NCBI RefSeq assembly: GCF_015244675.1
Contig: NZ_JABCQO010000006.1
Span: forward strand, 1 to 64,000
Source of the DNA: Gluconobacter cerevisiae
GTDB taxonomy: Bacteria > Pseudomonadota > Alphaproteobacteria > Acetobacterales > Acetobacteraceae
Direction: 5' to 3'
DNA length: 64,000 bases
The stretch's first letter is position 1. Each line of letters begins with the position of its first letter. Shown here one piece after another: positions 26,246-33,995 of the stretch. The translations under genes and the position numbers were made by a program. A model generated the notes under the pieces. That model did no database searches. It had not been told where the DNA came from and saw nothing but the letters and a program-made list of their open reading frames with translations.

Positions 26246-27265
26246 TCAGGCTGCATCACGGTTGAGGTAACGACGGGCCAGCGCGTCGAAGGAGATGGCG
26301 AGGACAACGATCCCGCCGCTGACGACCGACTGCCAGTAGGGCGAAATTCCGAACAGCACGATGATGTCTTCGATCATGCCGATAATGACGGCACCTAGGA
26401 CCGCTCCGACCGGGCTGCCGATGCCGCCTGTGGTCGCAACACCGCCAATGACGGCTGCGGCGATCGGTGCCAGAACCCAGGTGTCACCGATGGAGGGCTG
26501 GGCCGTTCCCAGACGGGCGACCATCAAGATCCCGGCGAGTGCTGACAGGAATCCGGCGAGGGCGAAAGCACCCATGCGGATGGCGTTGACGCGGATGCCC
26601 AGCATCCGGGCTGCGTCCGGGTTGCTGCCGATCGCGTAGATGTAGCGGCCGACGGGCGTACGGAACATCACAAACGCCACAACTGCCAGACACACCAGAA
26701 GCACGACGAACGGCACAGGGACGCCCATGACGAGCCCGCGTCCGAGAAAGGAGATGTCGCGCGGGATGCCCGTAATGGCCACGCCTTTGGTCGCAACGAG
26801 GTTGGCGCCGCCATAAACGCCGGCCATACCGATCGTCAGCACCAGCGAGTGCAGGCGGAGCTGCGTAATGAGCGCTCCGTTCAGCAACCCGCACCCGGCT
26901 CCCATCAGCAGGCACAGCCCGAGCGAAAGCCATGGGTTCAGACCGAGTTGCACCATTAAAATGCCGCCGACTACGCCTGCCAGACCGCCAATGGCGCCGA
27001 CGGACAGATCAAGCTCGCCCAGAATCATGAGAACGGACTGTCCGATCGTGACGAGCCCGACAAAGGCCAGCGCACGTGCGATGATCATCATGTTGAAAGA
27101 CGTCAGGAAGTGCGGCGACAGCGCACACGAGGCCCCGAAAATGATGACCAGCGCGGCGATGACGCCGCCCAGCGGATTGCCCACCAGACGCGACACCAAT
27201 GCTTTCATGGGCGGCATTTTCGGCGGCTTGGACGGCGCGGCGGGGAGGGTGGTTTCAAGCGACAT
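26246..27265 (-). CDS. Ribose-type sugar ABC transporter permease
   Basis: The 339-residue RbsC/EryF-like inner-membrane permease has around 8-10 helices. Features include ARALAFVGLVTIGQSVLMILGELDLSVG, IGSNPDAARMLGIRVN and AAAVIGGVATTGGIGSPVGAVLGA, all typical of CUT2 transporters. The ATG at 27265 has GGAG upstream and overlaps the ATPase stop by 11 bp. It works with the ATPase and binding protein encoded directly upstream. The presumed cargo is a tetritol or tetrulose. Confidence 0.88.
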   Translation of the reverse strand: MSLETTLPAAPSKPPKMPPMKALVSRLVGNPLGGVIAALVIIFGASCALSPHFLTSFNMMIIARALAFVGLVTIGQSVLMILGELDLSVGAIGGLAGVVGGILMVQLGLNPWLSLGLCLLMGAGCGLLNGALITQLRLHSLVLTIGMAGVYGGANLVATKGVAITGIPRDISFLGRGLVMGVPVPFVVLLVCLAVVAFVMFRTPVGRYIYAIGSNPDAARMLGIRVNAIRMGAFALAGFLSALAGILMVARLGTAQPSIGDTWVLAPIAAAVIGGVATTGGIGSPVGAVLGAVIIGMIEDIIVLFGISPYWQSVVSGGIVVLAISFDALARRYLNRDAA

Positions 27266-28760
27266 GACGGGTCTCCGGGGCGCCGATGATCGCGCCGACA
27301 AGCGTGTTGACGTCGGTAGTGGCCTGATCGAACGAACCCGTGATCCGGCCGGAGTACATGGTGATGATCCGCGAAGCGCAGCGCTGAAGCTCGGTCATTT
27401 CGGACGAGACGAGGATGATCCCTACGCCTTCTTCGGCAAGCTGCTGCATAATGCGGTAAATCTGGAATTTGGTTCCGATGTCGATCCCTTTTGTGGGCTC
27501 ATCGAAAATCAGGACGCGCGGCCTGCGAGCCATCGCCCGTCCGATAATTGCCTTCTGCTGGTTGCCGCCCGACAGATGAACGATTTTTTTGGCAGCGGAA
27601 GATGTCCTGACGTCGAACTGCCGGATTGTCTCCGCCACGACGTCATTTTCGCGCCGGGAAGAGATGATGCCGCCGCGCTTCATGCGATCCAGAACCGAAA
27701 GGCTGATATTTTCCCGCACGCTGAGCAGCGGGAAAATGCCGTGGTGCTTGCGCTCTTCGGAGAGGTAAACCATCCCCATCGCCACGGCGCGGTCTGTGCG
27801 GCCACGGGGGATTTCTTCTCCGTCGAGGAAGCACTGGCCGGATGTCGCTCTATGATAGCCGAAAATCGTCTGCATCAGTTCGGACCGGCCTGCGCCGACA
27901 AGCCCCGCAAATCCAAGGATCTCGCCCCGGCGCAGGGTGAAGGAGGCATCCGAAAACCCCGGTCCTGAAATATGTTTAGCGCTCAAGATGGTGTCGTTTT
28001 CGCTGACGGCGAAGCGCGGCTGGAACTTCTCTTCCAGCGAGACAGAACTGCCGGACATAAGCTGGATCAGGTGTCCTTCCGTCATGCCCTGCATAGGGTA
28101 GGTGCCGACGCTGCGGCCATTGCGCAGAACCGTCACCGTGTCGCCCAGCTCAAAGATCTCTTCCATCTTGTGGGAGACGAACACGATCGCGCAGCCGTCA
28201 TCGCGCAATCTGCGGATGATGCCGAACAGATGCTCGGTCTCGTTCGCCGTCAGCGAGGAGGTCGGTTCATCAAGAATGAGAACCCTGAATTCTTCACGAC
28301 AGGCGGCACGTGCGATCTGGAGAAGCTGCTGGTCCGGCACGCTGATGCGGTTCACCAGATGGCCGGGTTTTGCATGAATGCCGAAGCGCTGGATGAGATC
28401 TGCCGCAGCCTTTTCCATGGCACGTCGTGAGACCGTCAGATGGCCGAAGCCGGAGCGATCGAACGGCATGAACATGTTTTCGGCTACCGTCATGGAACCG
28501 AAAAGGCTCAGCTCCTGCGGCACATAGGCAACCTTCGTAAACAGGGCGCGATCTGCCAGCGCGTCTCCGTCTTCGATCAGGACGCGGCCTTCATCAGGGG
28601 CGACGAGGCCGGTCAGAACCTTGATCAGCGTGGATTTTCCGGCACCGTTTTCACCAGCGAGAATATGGATTTTCCCTGGCTCCAGCGTCAGGTCCACATG
28701 ATCGAGCGCGACCACGCCGGGATAGGTCTTCCGTACGGCTTCGATCTGAAGAATTGTCAT
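27255..28760 (-). CDS. Ribose-type sugar ABC transporter ATPase (two fused domains)
   Basis: The 501-residue CUT2 ATPase is of the RbsA/EryE type. The first domain has Walker A GENGAGKST and Walker B RVLILDEPTSSL, with a degenerate signature VPDQQLLQIARA. The second has a degenerate A-loop GLVGAGRSEL, the signature LSGGNQQKAIIGRAM and Walker B FDEPTKGID. This half-degenerate pattern is normal for the family. The ATG at 28760 begins MTILQIEAVRKTYPG; a TTG 11 codons upstream is an alternative. Confidence 0.9.
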   Translation of the reverse strand: MTILQIEAVRKTYPGVVALDHVDLTLEPGKIHILAGENGAGKSTLIKVLTGLVAPDEGRVLIEDGDALADRALFTKVAYVPQELSLFGSMTVAENMFMPFDRSGFGHLTVSRRAMEKAAADLIQRFGIHAKPGHLVNRISVPDQQLLQIARAACREEFRVLILDEPTSSLTANETEHLFGIIRRLRDDGCAIVFVSHKMEEIFELGDTVTVLRNGRSVGTYPMQGMTEGHLIQLMSGSSVSLEEKFQPRFAVSENDTILSAKHISGPGFSDASFTLRRGEILGFAGLVGAGRSELMQTIFGYHRATSGQCFLDGEEIPRGRTDRAVAMGMVYLSEERKHHGIFPLLSVRENISLSVLDRMKRGGIISSRRENDVVAETIRQFDVRTSSAAKKIVHLSGGNQQKAIIGRAMARRPRVLIFDEPTKGIDIGTKFQIYRIMQQLAEEGVGIILVSSEMTELQRCASRIITMYSGRITGSFDQATTDVNTLVGAIIGAPETRHVA

Positions 28761-28797
28761 GGTCGTGTTTCCCTTGTCCTGATCGTGCGGCAAGATG

Positions 28798-29730
28798 TCA
28801 GAGGGTCTTGCTGGTCAGAAGATCAATTCCGGTATCGATATATTTAGGTGTCTTCTGTCCCATAGCTTTCTGCCACGCAGAGATGACGGCCCAGTAACCC
28901 TGCATTTCGGGGCGGCTGGAGGCGGAAGATTCCGCTACGCCGTCCTTGATGAGCTGGATCATGTCATTGAGGTTGTCGAGGCCGACTTCCTTGACCTTTC
29001 CGGTTTTGCCACCTTCACGGATGGCCTGTCCGATGCCCACCGGCCCGGATGCATCACAGGCGACCCAGCCCACTAGATCCGGATGAGCCTGCATGATGGC
29101 GGAAGCCTGTTTTTGTGCGGTTTCGATGCTGTCATTGTCGATCCCAGTCGCCACGACTTTCATGTCCGGGTATTTCGCAAAGACCTTCTTTTCGCATTCG
29201 GCCCGAAGCGTATGGTTCGGAGCCGTCGGAACGCCCATCATGATGGCAACCTCGCCTTTCTTGCCAACGAGGTTCGCCAGTCTTTCAGCCGCCATGGTGC
29301 CCTGTTCGCAGAAATCTGCGCCGACGGCCGTGATGTCCATGCCTTCGGGAGGCAGGGAGTCGAACACCGTCATCGGGATTTTCTGGTCTGCTGCTTCATC
29401 CATGGCAGCGCGGTTGCCCTTTTCATCCAGCAGATCGAGGATCAGCCCGTCGGGATGCGTGGCGACAGCGCGTTCGATAATGTCGTTCTGAGAAGACACA
29501 TCCGCCGTTTGCGGCGCGCGATATTCGATCTCGACCGGGCGGCCCGTTGCTTTGGTGATCATGTCGCCAGCGGCCTTCGCCCCCGTCATGGCTTTATCAA
29601 ACCATGGATGGACCGTTTTGGGGACCAGAACGAAACGCAGGGGCGCGCCACTATCCGCCGCACAGGCGACGCCGGAGGACAGAACTGGCGCAGCCGCCAG
29701 CATTGCGGCAAAAGCAAATGCCGTTTTCAT
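28798..29730 (-). CDS. Periplasmic sugar-binding protein of the CUT2 transporter
   Basis: This 310-residue protein of the RbsB-like periplasmic binding family has a signal peptide (cleavage near VACAAD). Its characteristic segments are VPKTVHPWFDKAMTGAKAAGDMI, AVATHPDGLILDLLDE, IPMTVFDSLPPEG and KVKEVGLDNLNDMIQLIKDGVAESS. It delivers substrate to the permease/ATPase pair encoded next. The ligand is inferred to be a C4 polyol or ketose from the adjacent enzymes. Confidence 0.88.
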   Translation of the reverse strand: MKTAFAFAAMLAAAPVLSSGVACAADSGAPLRFVLVPKTVHPWFDKAMTGAKAAGDMITKATGRPVEIEYRAPQTADVSSQNDIIERAVATHPDGLILDLLDEKGNRAAMDEAADQKIPMTVFDSLPPEGMDITAVGADFCEQGTMAAERLANLVGKKGEVAIMMGVPTAPNHTLRAECEKKVFAKYPDMKVVATGIDNDSIETAQKQASAIMQAHPDLVGWVACDASGPVGIGQAIREGGKTGKVKEVGLDNLNDMIQLIKDGVAESSASSRPEMQGYWAVISAWQKAMGQKTPKYIDTGIDLLTSKTL

Positions 29731-29784
29731 AACTCTGTTCTTTCGAAAATCAGCCAGAACCTGCTCGGGCTGAAAGTTTTTATT

Positions 29785-30267
29785 TCAGCAGCTCATATCC
29801 GCAGAGGCTGGCTGCCGGTATTTCCTGCCGAGTGCATCAATTCCGGCAATATTGCGTGCCGATGCACTTGTGGGATCGAAGGTGCAGGCCAGCCATGCTT
29901 CCACGATCGACTTCGCGACTTCCGGCCCAATGACGCGCGCCCCCATGGTGATGATATGTGCGTTGTTCGACAGCGCAGCGCGTTCGGCGGAATAGGTGTC
30001 ATGCGTCAGGGCCGCCCGAATGCCAGGAATTTTGTTGGCGGAAATGCACACGCCAATCCCGGTTCCACAGCACAGGATGCCCCGGTCGAACTCACCGTTC
30101 AGAACCGCCAGCGACACGCGCTCGCTCAGTTCGGAATACAGTTCGGCGCGCTCATCTTCGGGATGGGACATGTCGACGACGACATGACGTCCAAGCGTCG
30201 AGAGATGCTGGGTCAGAAGCTTCGCCAGACCTTCTCCAGCGCTGTCTCCACCAATGGCAATACGCAT
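29785..30267 (-). CDS. eryI: RpiB-family sugar-phosphate isomerase (EryI-like, D-erythrose 4-phosphate isomerase)
   Basis: The 160-residue cytosolic isomerase has the RpiB core [23 protein letters not shown], with the active-site Cys before GTGIG and the downstream [24 protein letters not shown]. RpiB interconverts ribulose and ribose 5-phosphates. In tetritol operons the homologue EryI converts D-erythrulose 4-phosphate to D-erythrose 4-phosphate. The adjacent TIM homologue and kinases favour the latter. The ATG at 30267 follows GGGGGAAA and sets the start. Confidence 0.85.
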   Translation of the reverse strand: MRIAIGGDSAGEGLAKLLTQHLSTLGRHVVVDMSHPEDERAELYSELSERVSLAVLNGEFDRGILCCGTGIGVCISANKIPGIRAALTHDTYSAERAALSNNAHIITMGARVIGPEVAKSIVEAWLACTFDPTSASARNIAGIDALGRKYRQPASADMSC

Positions 30268-30302
30268 GGTTATTTCCCCCGTTCTTGCGTTCATTCAGCC
30301 AT

Positions 30303-31112
30303 TCAGGCCGTTATTTTGTCCGAAACCAGATCGCGCACACTGTCGACAAGCGCCATGAAGTCCGTTGCCTTCCAGGCGGCCCGTCCGATGAACACACCAT
30401 CCACATCAGCAAGTCCGACATAGCTGCGGATGTTGTCCCGCGAGACGCTCCCGCCATAAAGCAAGGGGATGCGCGCGCCCTCAGAACCGGTAAGTTCCTG
30501 CACGACACCCCGGAGGCGGGTGTGAACGTCCGAGACGAAGTCTGCGTCCGCTGGGCGACCGGAAGATCCGATGGCCCAGACCGGCTCATAGGCAATCAGG
30601 ACATGCGCCAGATCTTTCCGCGCCACACCATGCAGCGCGATTTTGGTCTGCCGGGCGAGCGTTTCGTGCGAGACGCCAAACTCGTACTCGTCCAGCGTAT
30701 CGCCGATACAGATGAGCGGACGTAAGCCGTGACGAAGTGCTGCGTGAACCTTCAGATTGACTGTCCAGTCCGTCTCGCTGAAATGCTGGCGACGTTCGGA
30801 GTGGCCGATTTCCACCATCGAGGCCCCACAGCCCCGGATCATCTCCGGTGAGACTTCGCCCGTCCACGAGCCGCTGTCTTCCCAGTGCATGTTCTGTGCG
30901 CCGACTAACAGGGCGCTGTCCTCCAGAATGGTGCAGACATCCTTCAGGGATGTGAAAGGCGGGATGACGAAAGGCTGAATCCCTTGCGGCGGAACAAACC
31001 CTTCAAGAACCTGTGCTGAAGCGATGGCTTCGGCCGGGCCCTTGTTCATCTTCCAGCTCGTTCCGATCCAGACCTGACCCATCTCCGACCTTTCGAAAGG
31101 CTGAACGCTCAT
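30303..31112 (-). CDS. Triosephosphate isomerase homologue (EryH/LerI-like tetrulose-phosphate isomerase)
   Basis: The 269-residue TIM-barrel protein has the catalytic Lys21 in SWKMNK, the His of IGHSERR, the Glu of AYEPVWAIG and the phosphate loop LYGGSVS. The Asn that normally precedes WK in triosephosphate isomerase is Ser19 here (GTSWKMNK), which suggests a specialised paralogue. EryH and LerI, TIM homologues in tetritol operons, isomerise tetrulose phosphates; its place beside rpiB and the kinases supports this. The ATG at 31112 has GGAGAA upstream. It is probably not the housekeeping glycolytic enzyme. Confidence 0.82.
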   Translation of the reverse strand: MSVQPFERSEMGQVWIGTSWKMNKGPAEAIASAQVLEGFVPPQGIQPFVIPPFTSLKDVCTILEDSALLVGAQNMHWEDSGSWTGEVSPEMIRGCGASMVEIGHSERRQHFSETDWTVNLKVHAALRHGLRPLICIGDTLDEYEFGVSHETLARQTKIALHGVARKDLAHVLIAYEPVWAIGSSGRPADADFVSDVHTRLRGVVQELTGSEGARIPLLYGGSVSRDNIRSYVGLADVDGVFIGRAAWKATDFMALVDSVRDLVSDKITA

Positions 31113-31140
31113 TCCGATTCTCCGTGTTGCAGAACGGTAT

Positions 31141-31169
31141 ATGTTAGCTTGAGCGTTAAAGCATAACAT
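31141..31169. promoter_or_regulatory. Imperfect palindrome upstream of the TIM homologue
   Basis: ATGTTAGCTT at 31141-31150 and AAGCATAACAT at 31159-31169 are complementary apart from a one-base bulge. The site lies about 30 bp upstream of the ATG at 31112, in the 186-bp gap that divides the operon. It may be an operator for a second promoter. Confidence 0.35.
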
Positions 31170-31298
31170 AAAAAAGTTACTAATACCAAAAACAACGATA
31201 CACAACCCGGGGAGTTCAGTTGGAAAATACTCTTGAAGACTAATTTTTCCTCGTGAATCTCCCGGAGAACCTGTCTGTTTCAGAATCACATAAAAATG

Positions 31299-32282
31299 TT
31301 ATGCCGCGCGTTCCAGGAGGACAGTTTCGGTCACGACGCTATCCAGATCCGCTTCTCTGAGTGGTGGTATGCCCTGTGCGCCCAGTTTTTCATGATAGAG
31401 ATGCGTCGCTTCTTTCGCCGACAGGGCGCCATCGGTCACGCTACGCATGGCCTCGATCAGCAGAAGCGGGTCATCCGCATCCACGATCTTGCGTCCGAAA
31501 AGTGCCGCGCGTGCGCCACAGCACTGCGCCTGATGGATCAGTTCCAGACAGTCGCGCGTTGTTCCGCTGCTGCCCCCCATGATGCCCACGATCACGGAAG
31601 GGTCGAACGCACAGAGTTCGCTTAGAGCGTCCGCGCCATTAAAAGGGACCTTGAGGAAAACGGGGCGTTCTTCACGCCGCAGACCTGCCAGACAGCGGAC
31701 GATCATATCGTTCAGATAAAAGCCGCGATCCGCCTGCGCGATCCTGCCTTCATTGGGATTGAAGACCTCAAGGAAATACGAAAAGCGGCTTTCTTCGGCC
31801 TCTTCTCGAAAGCGTGCGAACTCTTCCAGTGCAAAACTGTCCTGTTCGGCATCGCCATTGAAAGTCATGGAATACAATCCAAGGCTGGTCTGCGCTTTTT
31901 TCAGCGATGCCGAGCGGAAAGGAACGGATTTCTGGGACTGGTAAGATCCACCCCGTCCGCGCCACAGATCCGTTGTGTCATTGGCCCGGATCGCGGACTG
32001 AATTCGCGTTCCGGCAAAACCATCTTCCGCAATCAGGGTCTCCAGAATGGAGGCCGACGTCAGCATGATGTCCACGATGTCCTGCTGGAGGATAGTGTGG
32101 ATCACATCAACATATTCGCGACGGGTCCGAAAGCGGGAATGACCCTGCCTGATGTCACGACGCAGGCCCGTGGCGCTGATCCCCGCCGCCATGTCGGAAT
32201 CCTTGGCGTCTGCCAGAATGAAATCTGTGCGGTCGTCCTGACCGGACATCATACGGGCGATTTTTTCTTCGTAACGGTTCAT
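31299..32282 (-). CDS. Class I aldolase-like protein (DeoC/LacD/IolC-C superfamily)
   Basis: This 327-residue TIM-barrel protein looks like a Schiff-base aldolase. A likely catalytic Lys is in ERPVFLKVPFNGADAL, and other barrel-strand features are YFLEVFNPNEG, VIVGIMGGSSGT and ARAALFGRKI. It starts MNRYEEKIARMM and includes many acidic and aromatic residues near SFALEEFARFREEAEESRFSY. No close family name is certain. It sits 3 bp downstream of the GlpD-like gene and upstream of the TIM homologue. It may cleave or rearrange a tetrulose phosphate, but this is inference. Confidence 0.65.
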   Translation of the reverse strand: MNRYEEKIARMMSGQDDRTDFILADAKDSDMAAGISATGLRRDIRQGHSRFRTRREYVDVIHTILQQDIVDIMLTSASILETLIAEDGFAGTRIQSAIRANDTTDLWRGRGGSYQSQKSVPFRSASLKKAQTSLGLYSMTFNGDAEQDSFALEEFARFREEAEESRFSYFLEVFNPNEGRIAQADRGFYLNDMIVRCLAGLRREERPVFLKVPFNGADALSELCAFDPSVIVGIMGGSSGTTRDCLELIHQAQCCGARAALFGRKIVDADDPLLLIEAMRSVTDGALSAKEATHLYHEKLGAQGIPPLREADLDSVVTETVLLERAA

Positions 32283-32285
32283 GGT

Positions 32286-33995
32286 TCAGGCTCTCAAGGC
32301 TGTTTGTGAGGGGGATGTATCCGGAAGTTCGCCCTTCAGGTTGTGACGCTCCTGCGCTTCCTTCCAGGCCGCACGACACTGTCTGTCTGTCTCTTGCGCG
32401 TTCCATCCCAGCGTTGCGCCAACGATACGGCCCACTTCGAGGACGGTGTCTGGTTTCAGCAGGCCGCTCAGAGCGATCGGCGTCCGGCGAAAAAGAACAT
32501 CGGAAAGCGTGCGGACCAGCTCTTCGGAAGCCACAAAGGCCAGTTCGCGCCGCGTATATGTGGGGAGCGTGCGTAATGGCGCGTCGGCTTCCTTCTGGCA
32601 GAACGTCGCAAAAGCGCGGGCACGCGATCCGTACCGTTCAAGCAGAATTCCGGCCCTCTGACGCGGCATGCCATAGGTCACGAAAAACTCGTCCAGATAC
32701 GCGGAATACCGCTCCGGCGTTGGATAATCGCGTCCACCGCCAATTGGAAAATTTTTCGTAGAGAGGTGTCGTGCAGCGCCCAGAATTCCGAGTAAGCGGT
32801 CTCCAACCTCTTCGGCCAGCCCGCGGAATGTCGTCCACTTCCCGCCAACCAGAGACAGAAGAGGTGTTTCTCCAAGCCGGTTTTCATGCACGATATGGTC
32901 GCGGCTGATGGCGCCAGGATCGGCTGCATCGGTCGCGGGGAGAGGGCGGACGCCACTGTAGCGGTAAACCACGTCGTCAGCGCTGAAACGAAAGCCGGGG
33001 AACAGGTCTGCGACCATCCGCAGCATGTAGTCCTGTTCGTCGTCGGTGCAGGTGGCGGTATCGGGATCTTCGATCCGGATATCGGTCGAGCCGACCAGAA
33101 CATGACCGTAAAACGGATAGGCTAGGCAGATCCGTCCATCTGGCGTTCCGAAATACATCATGCGCCCTTTGAGCTCGCGCAGAAGTCCGTCGTGCCGCAA
33201 CAGAAGATGCGAGCCTTTCGTGCCGCCGATATAACGCGTCGTCTGACCAAGGACGGCATTGATGCGGTCGATCCAAGCACCTCCTGCATTTACCAGTGCC
33301 CGCGTCCGAACGTTGCGCGTTTCTCCGGTGATGCTGTCTTTGAGCTGCAAAACGCCATCGGCAAAAGAAACCGGAACGGTATAGGTCGCAAATCCGCAGC
33401 CCGCCCCGACATTTAGCCCGTCCTGCACACATTCGTAGCCAAGCCGCTCAGGCTGGGTAATGGCAGCGTCATAATATTGTGCGGTGGCGAGAACATCCGT
33501 CGCCATATGCGGCCATTCTTCCCGCGTTCTGCGATTGAGGAAGAGGCTGTGTCGAGGCATGACGCGCGCGCGCCGTCCCAGAAAATCATAGATCTGAAGC
33601 CCGGCTTCCAACACCAGAGCCCCCCGGTCCGTCATTTTTCCGCCCAGGCGCAGGAATTTCCGCAGGGACGGGACGATGCCTCCGAACCATGAGCGGATCG
33701 GTAAAACTGTTGGCAGGGGTTTGACCACATGCGGCGCATTGCGCAGTAGAAGATTGCGCTCCAGAGTCGACTGCGCGACCAGACGGAATTCACCCGTTTC
33801 GAGGTATTTGATTCCGCCATGGATCAGGCGGGAGGGCGCACAGGAAGCTCCGGAACAGATGTCGCTCCGATCAACGAGCAGGACGCGCAGATCCTGTAGC
33901 GCCAGTTCCCGAAATAGCCCGGCCCCGTTAATGCCGGCCCCGATGACGATGACATCGAACTCCGCATTCTCGCGGATATCTTCCAGTCCGCTCAT
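32286..33995 (-). CDS. GlpD-like FAD-dependent polyol-phosphate dehydrogenase (EryB-like)
   Basis: The 569-residue flavoprotein is of the glycerol 3-phosphate dehydrogenase family. It has the FAD-binding Rossmann motif VIVIGAGINGAG near residue 15, SRLIHGGIKYLE, VNAGGAWIDR, a GTKGSHLLL segment and VGGKWTTFRGLAEE. In erythritol operons the homologue EryB oxidises L-erythritol 4-phosphate to L-3-tetrulose 4-phosphate at the membrane, passing electrons to quinone. True glycerol 3-phosphate cannot be excluded. It overlaps the FGGY kinase stop by 4 nt (ATGA), so kinase and dehydrogenase are tightly coupled. Confidence 0.85.
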   Translation of the reverse strand: MSGLEDIRENAEFDVIVIGAGINGAGLFRELALQDLRVLLVDRSDICSGASCAPSRLIHGGIKYLETGEFRLVAQSTLERNLLLRNAPHVVKPLPTVLPIRSWFGGIVPSLRKFLRLGGKMTDRGALVLEAGLQIYDFLGRRARVMPRHSLFLNRRTREEWPHMATDVLATAQYYDAAITQPERLGYECVQDGLNVGAGCGFATYTVPVSFADGVLQLKDSITGETRNVRTRALVNAGGAWIDRINAVLGQTTRYIGGTKGSHLLLRHDGLLRELKGRMMYFGTPDGRICLAYPFYGHVLVGSTDIRIEDPDTATCTDDEQDYMLRMVADLFPGFRFSADDVVYRYSGVRPLPATDAADPGAISRDHIVHENRLGETPLLSLVGGKWTTFRGLAEEVGDRLLGILGAARHLSTKNFPIGGGRDYPTPERYSAYLDEFFVTYGMPRQRAGILLERYGSRARAFATFCQKEADAPLRTLPTYTRRELAFVASEELVRTLSDVLFRRTPIALSGLLKPDTVLEVGRIVGATLGWNAQETDRQCRAAWKEAQERHNLKGELPDTSPSQTALRA

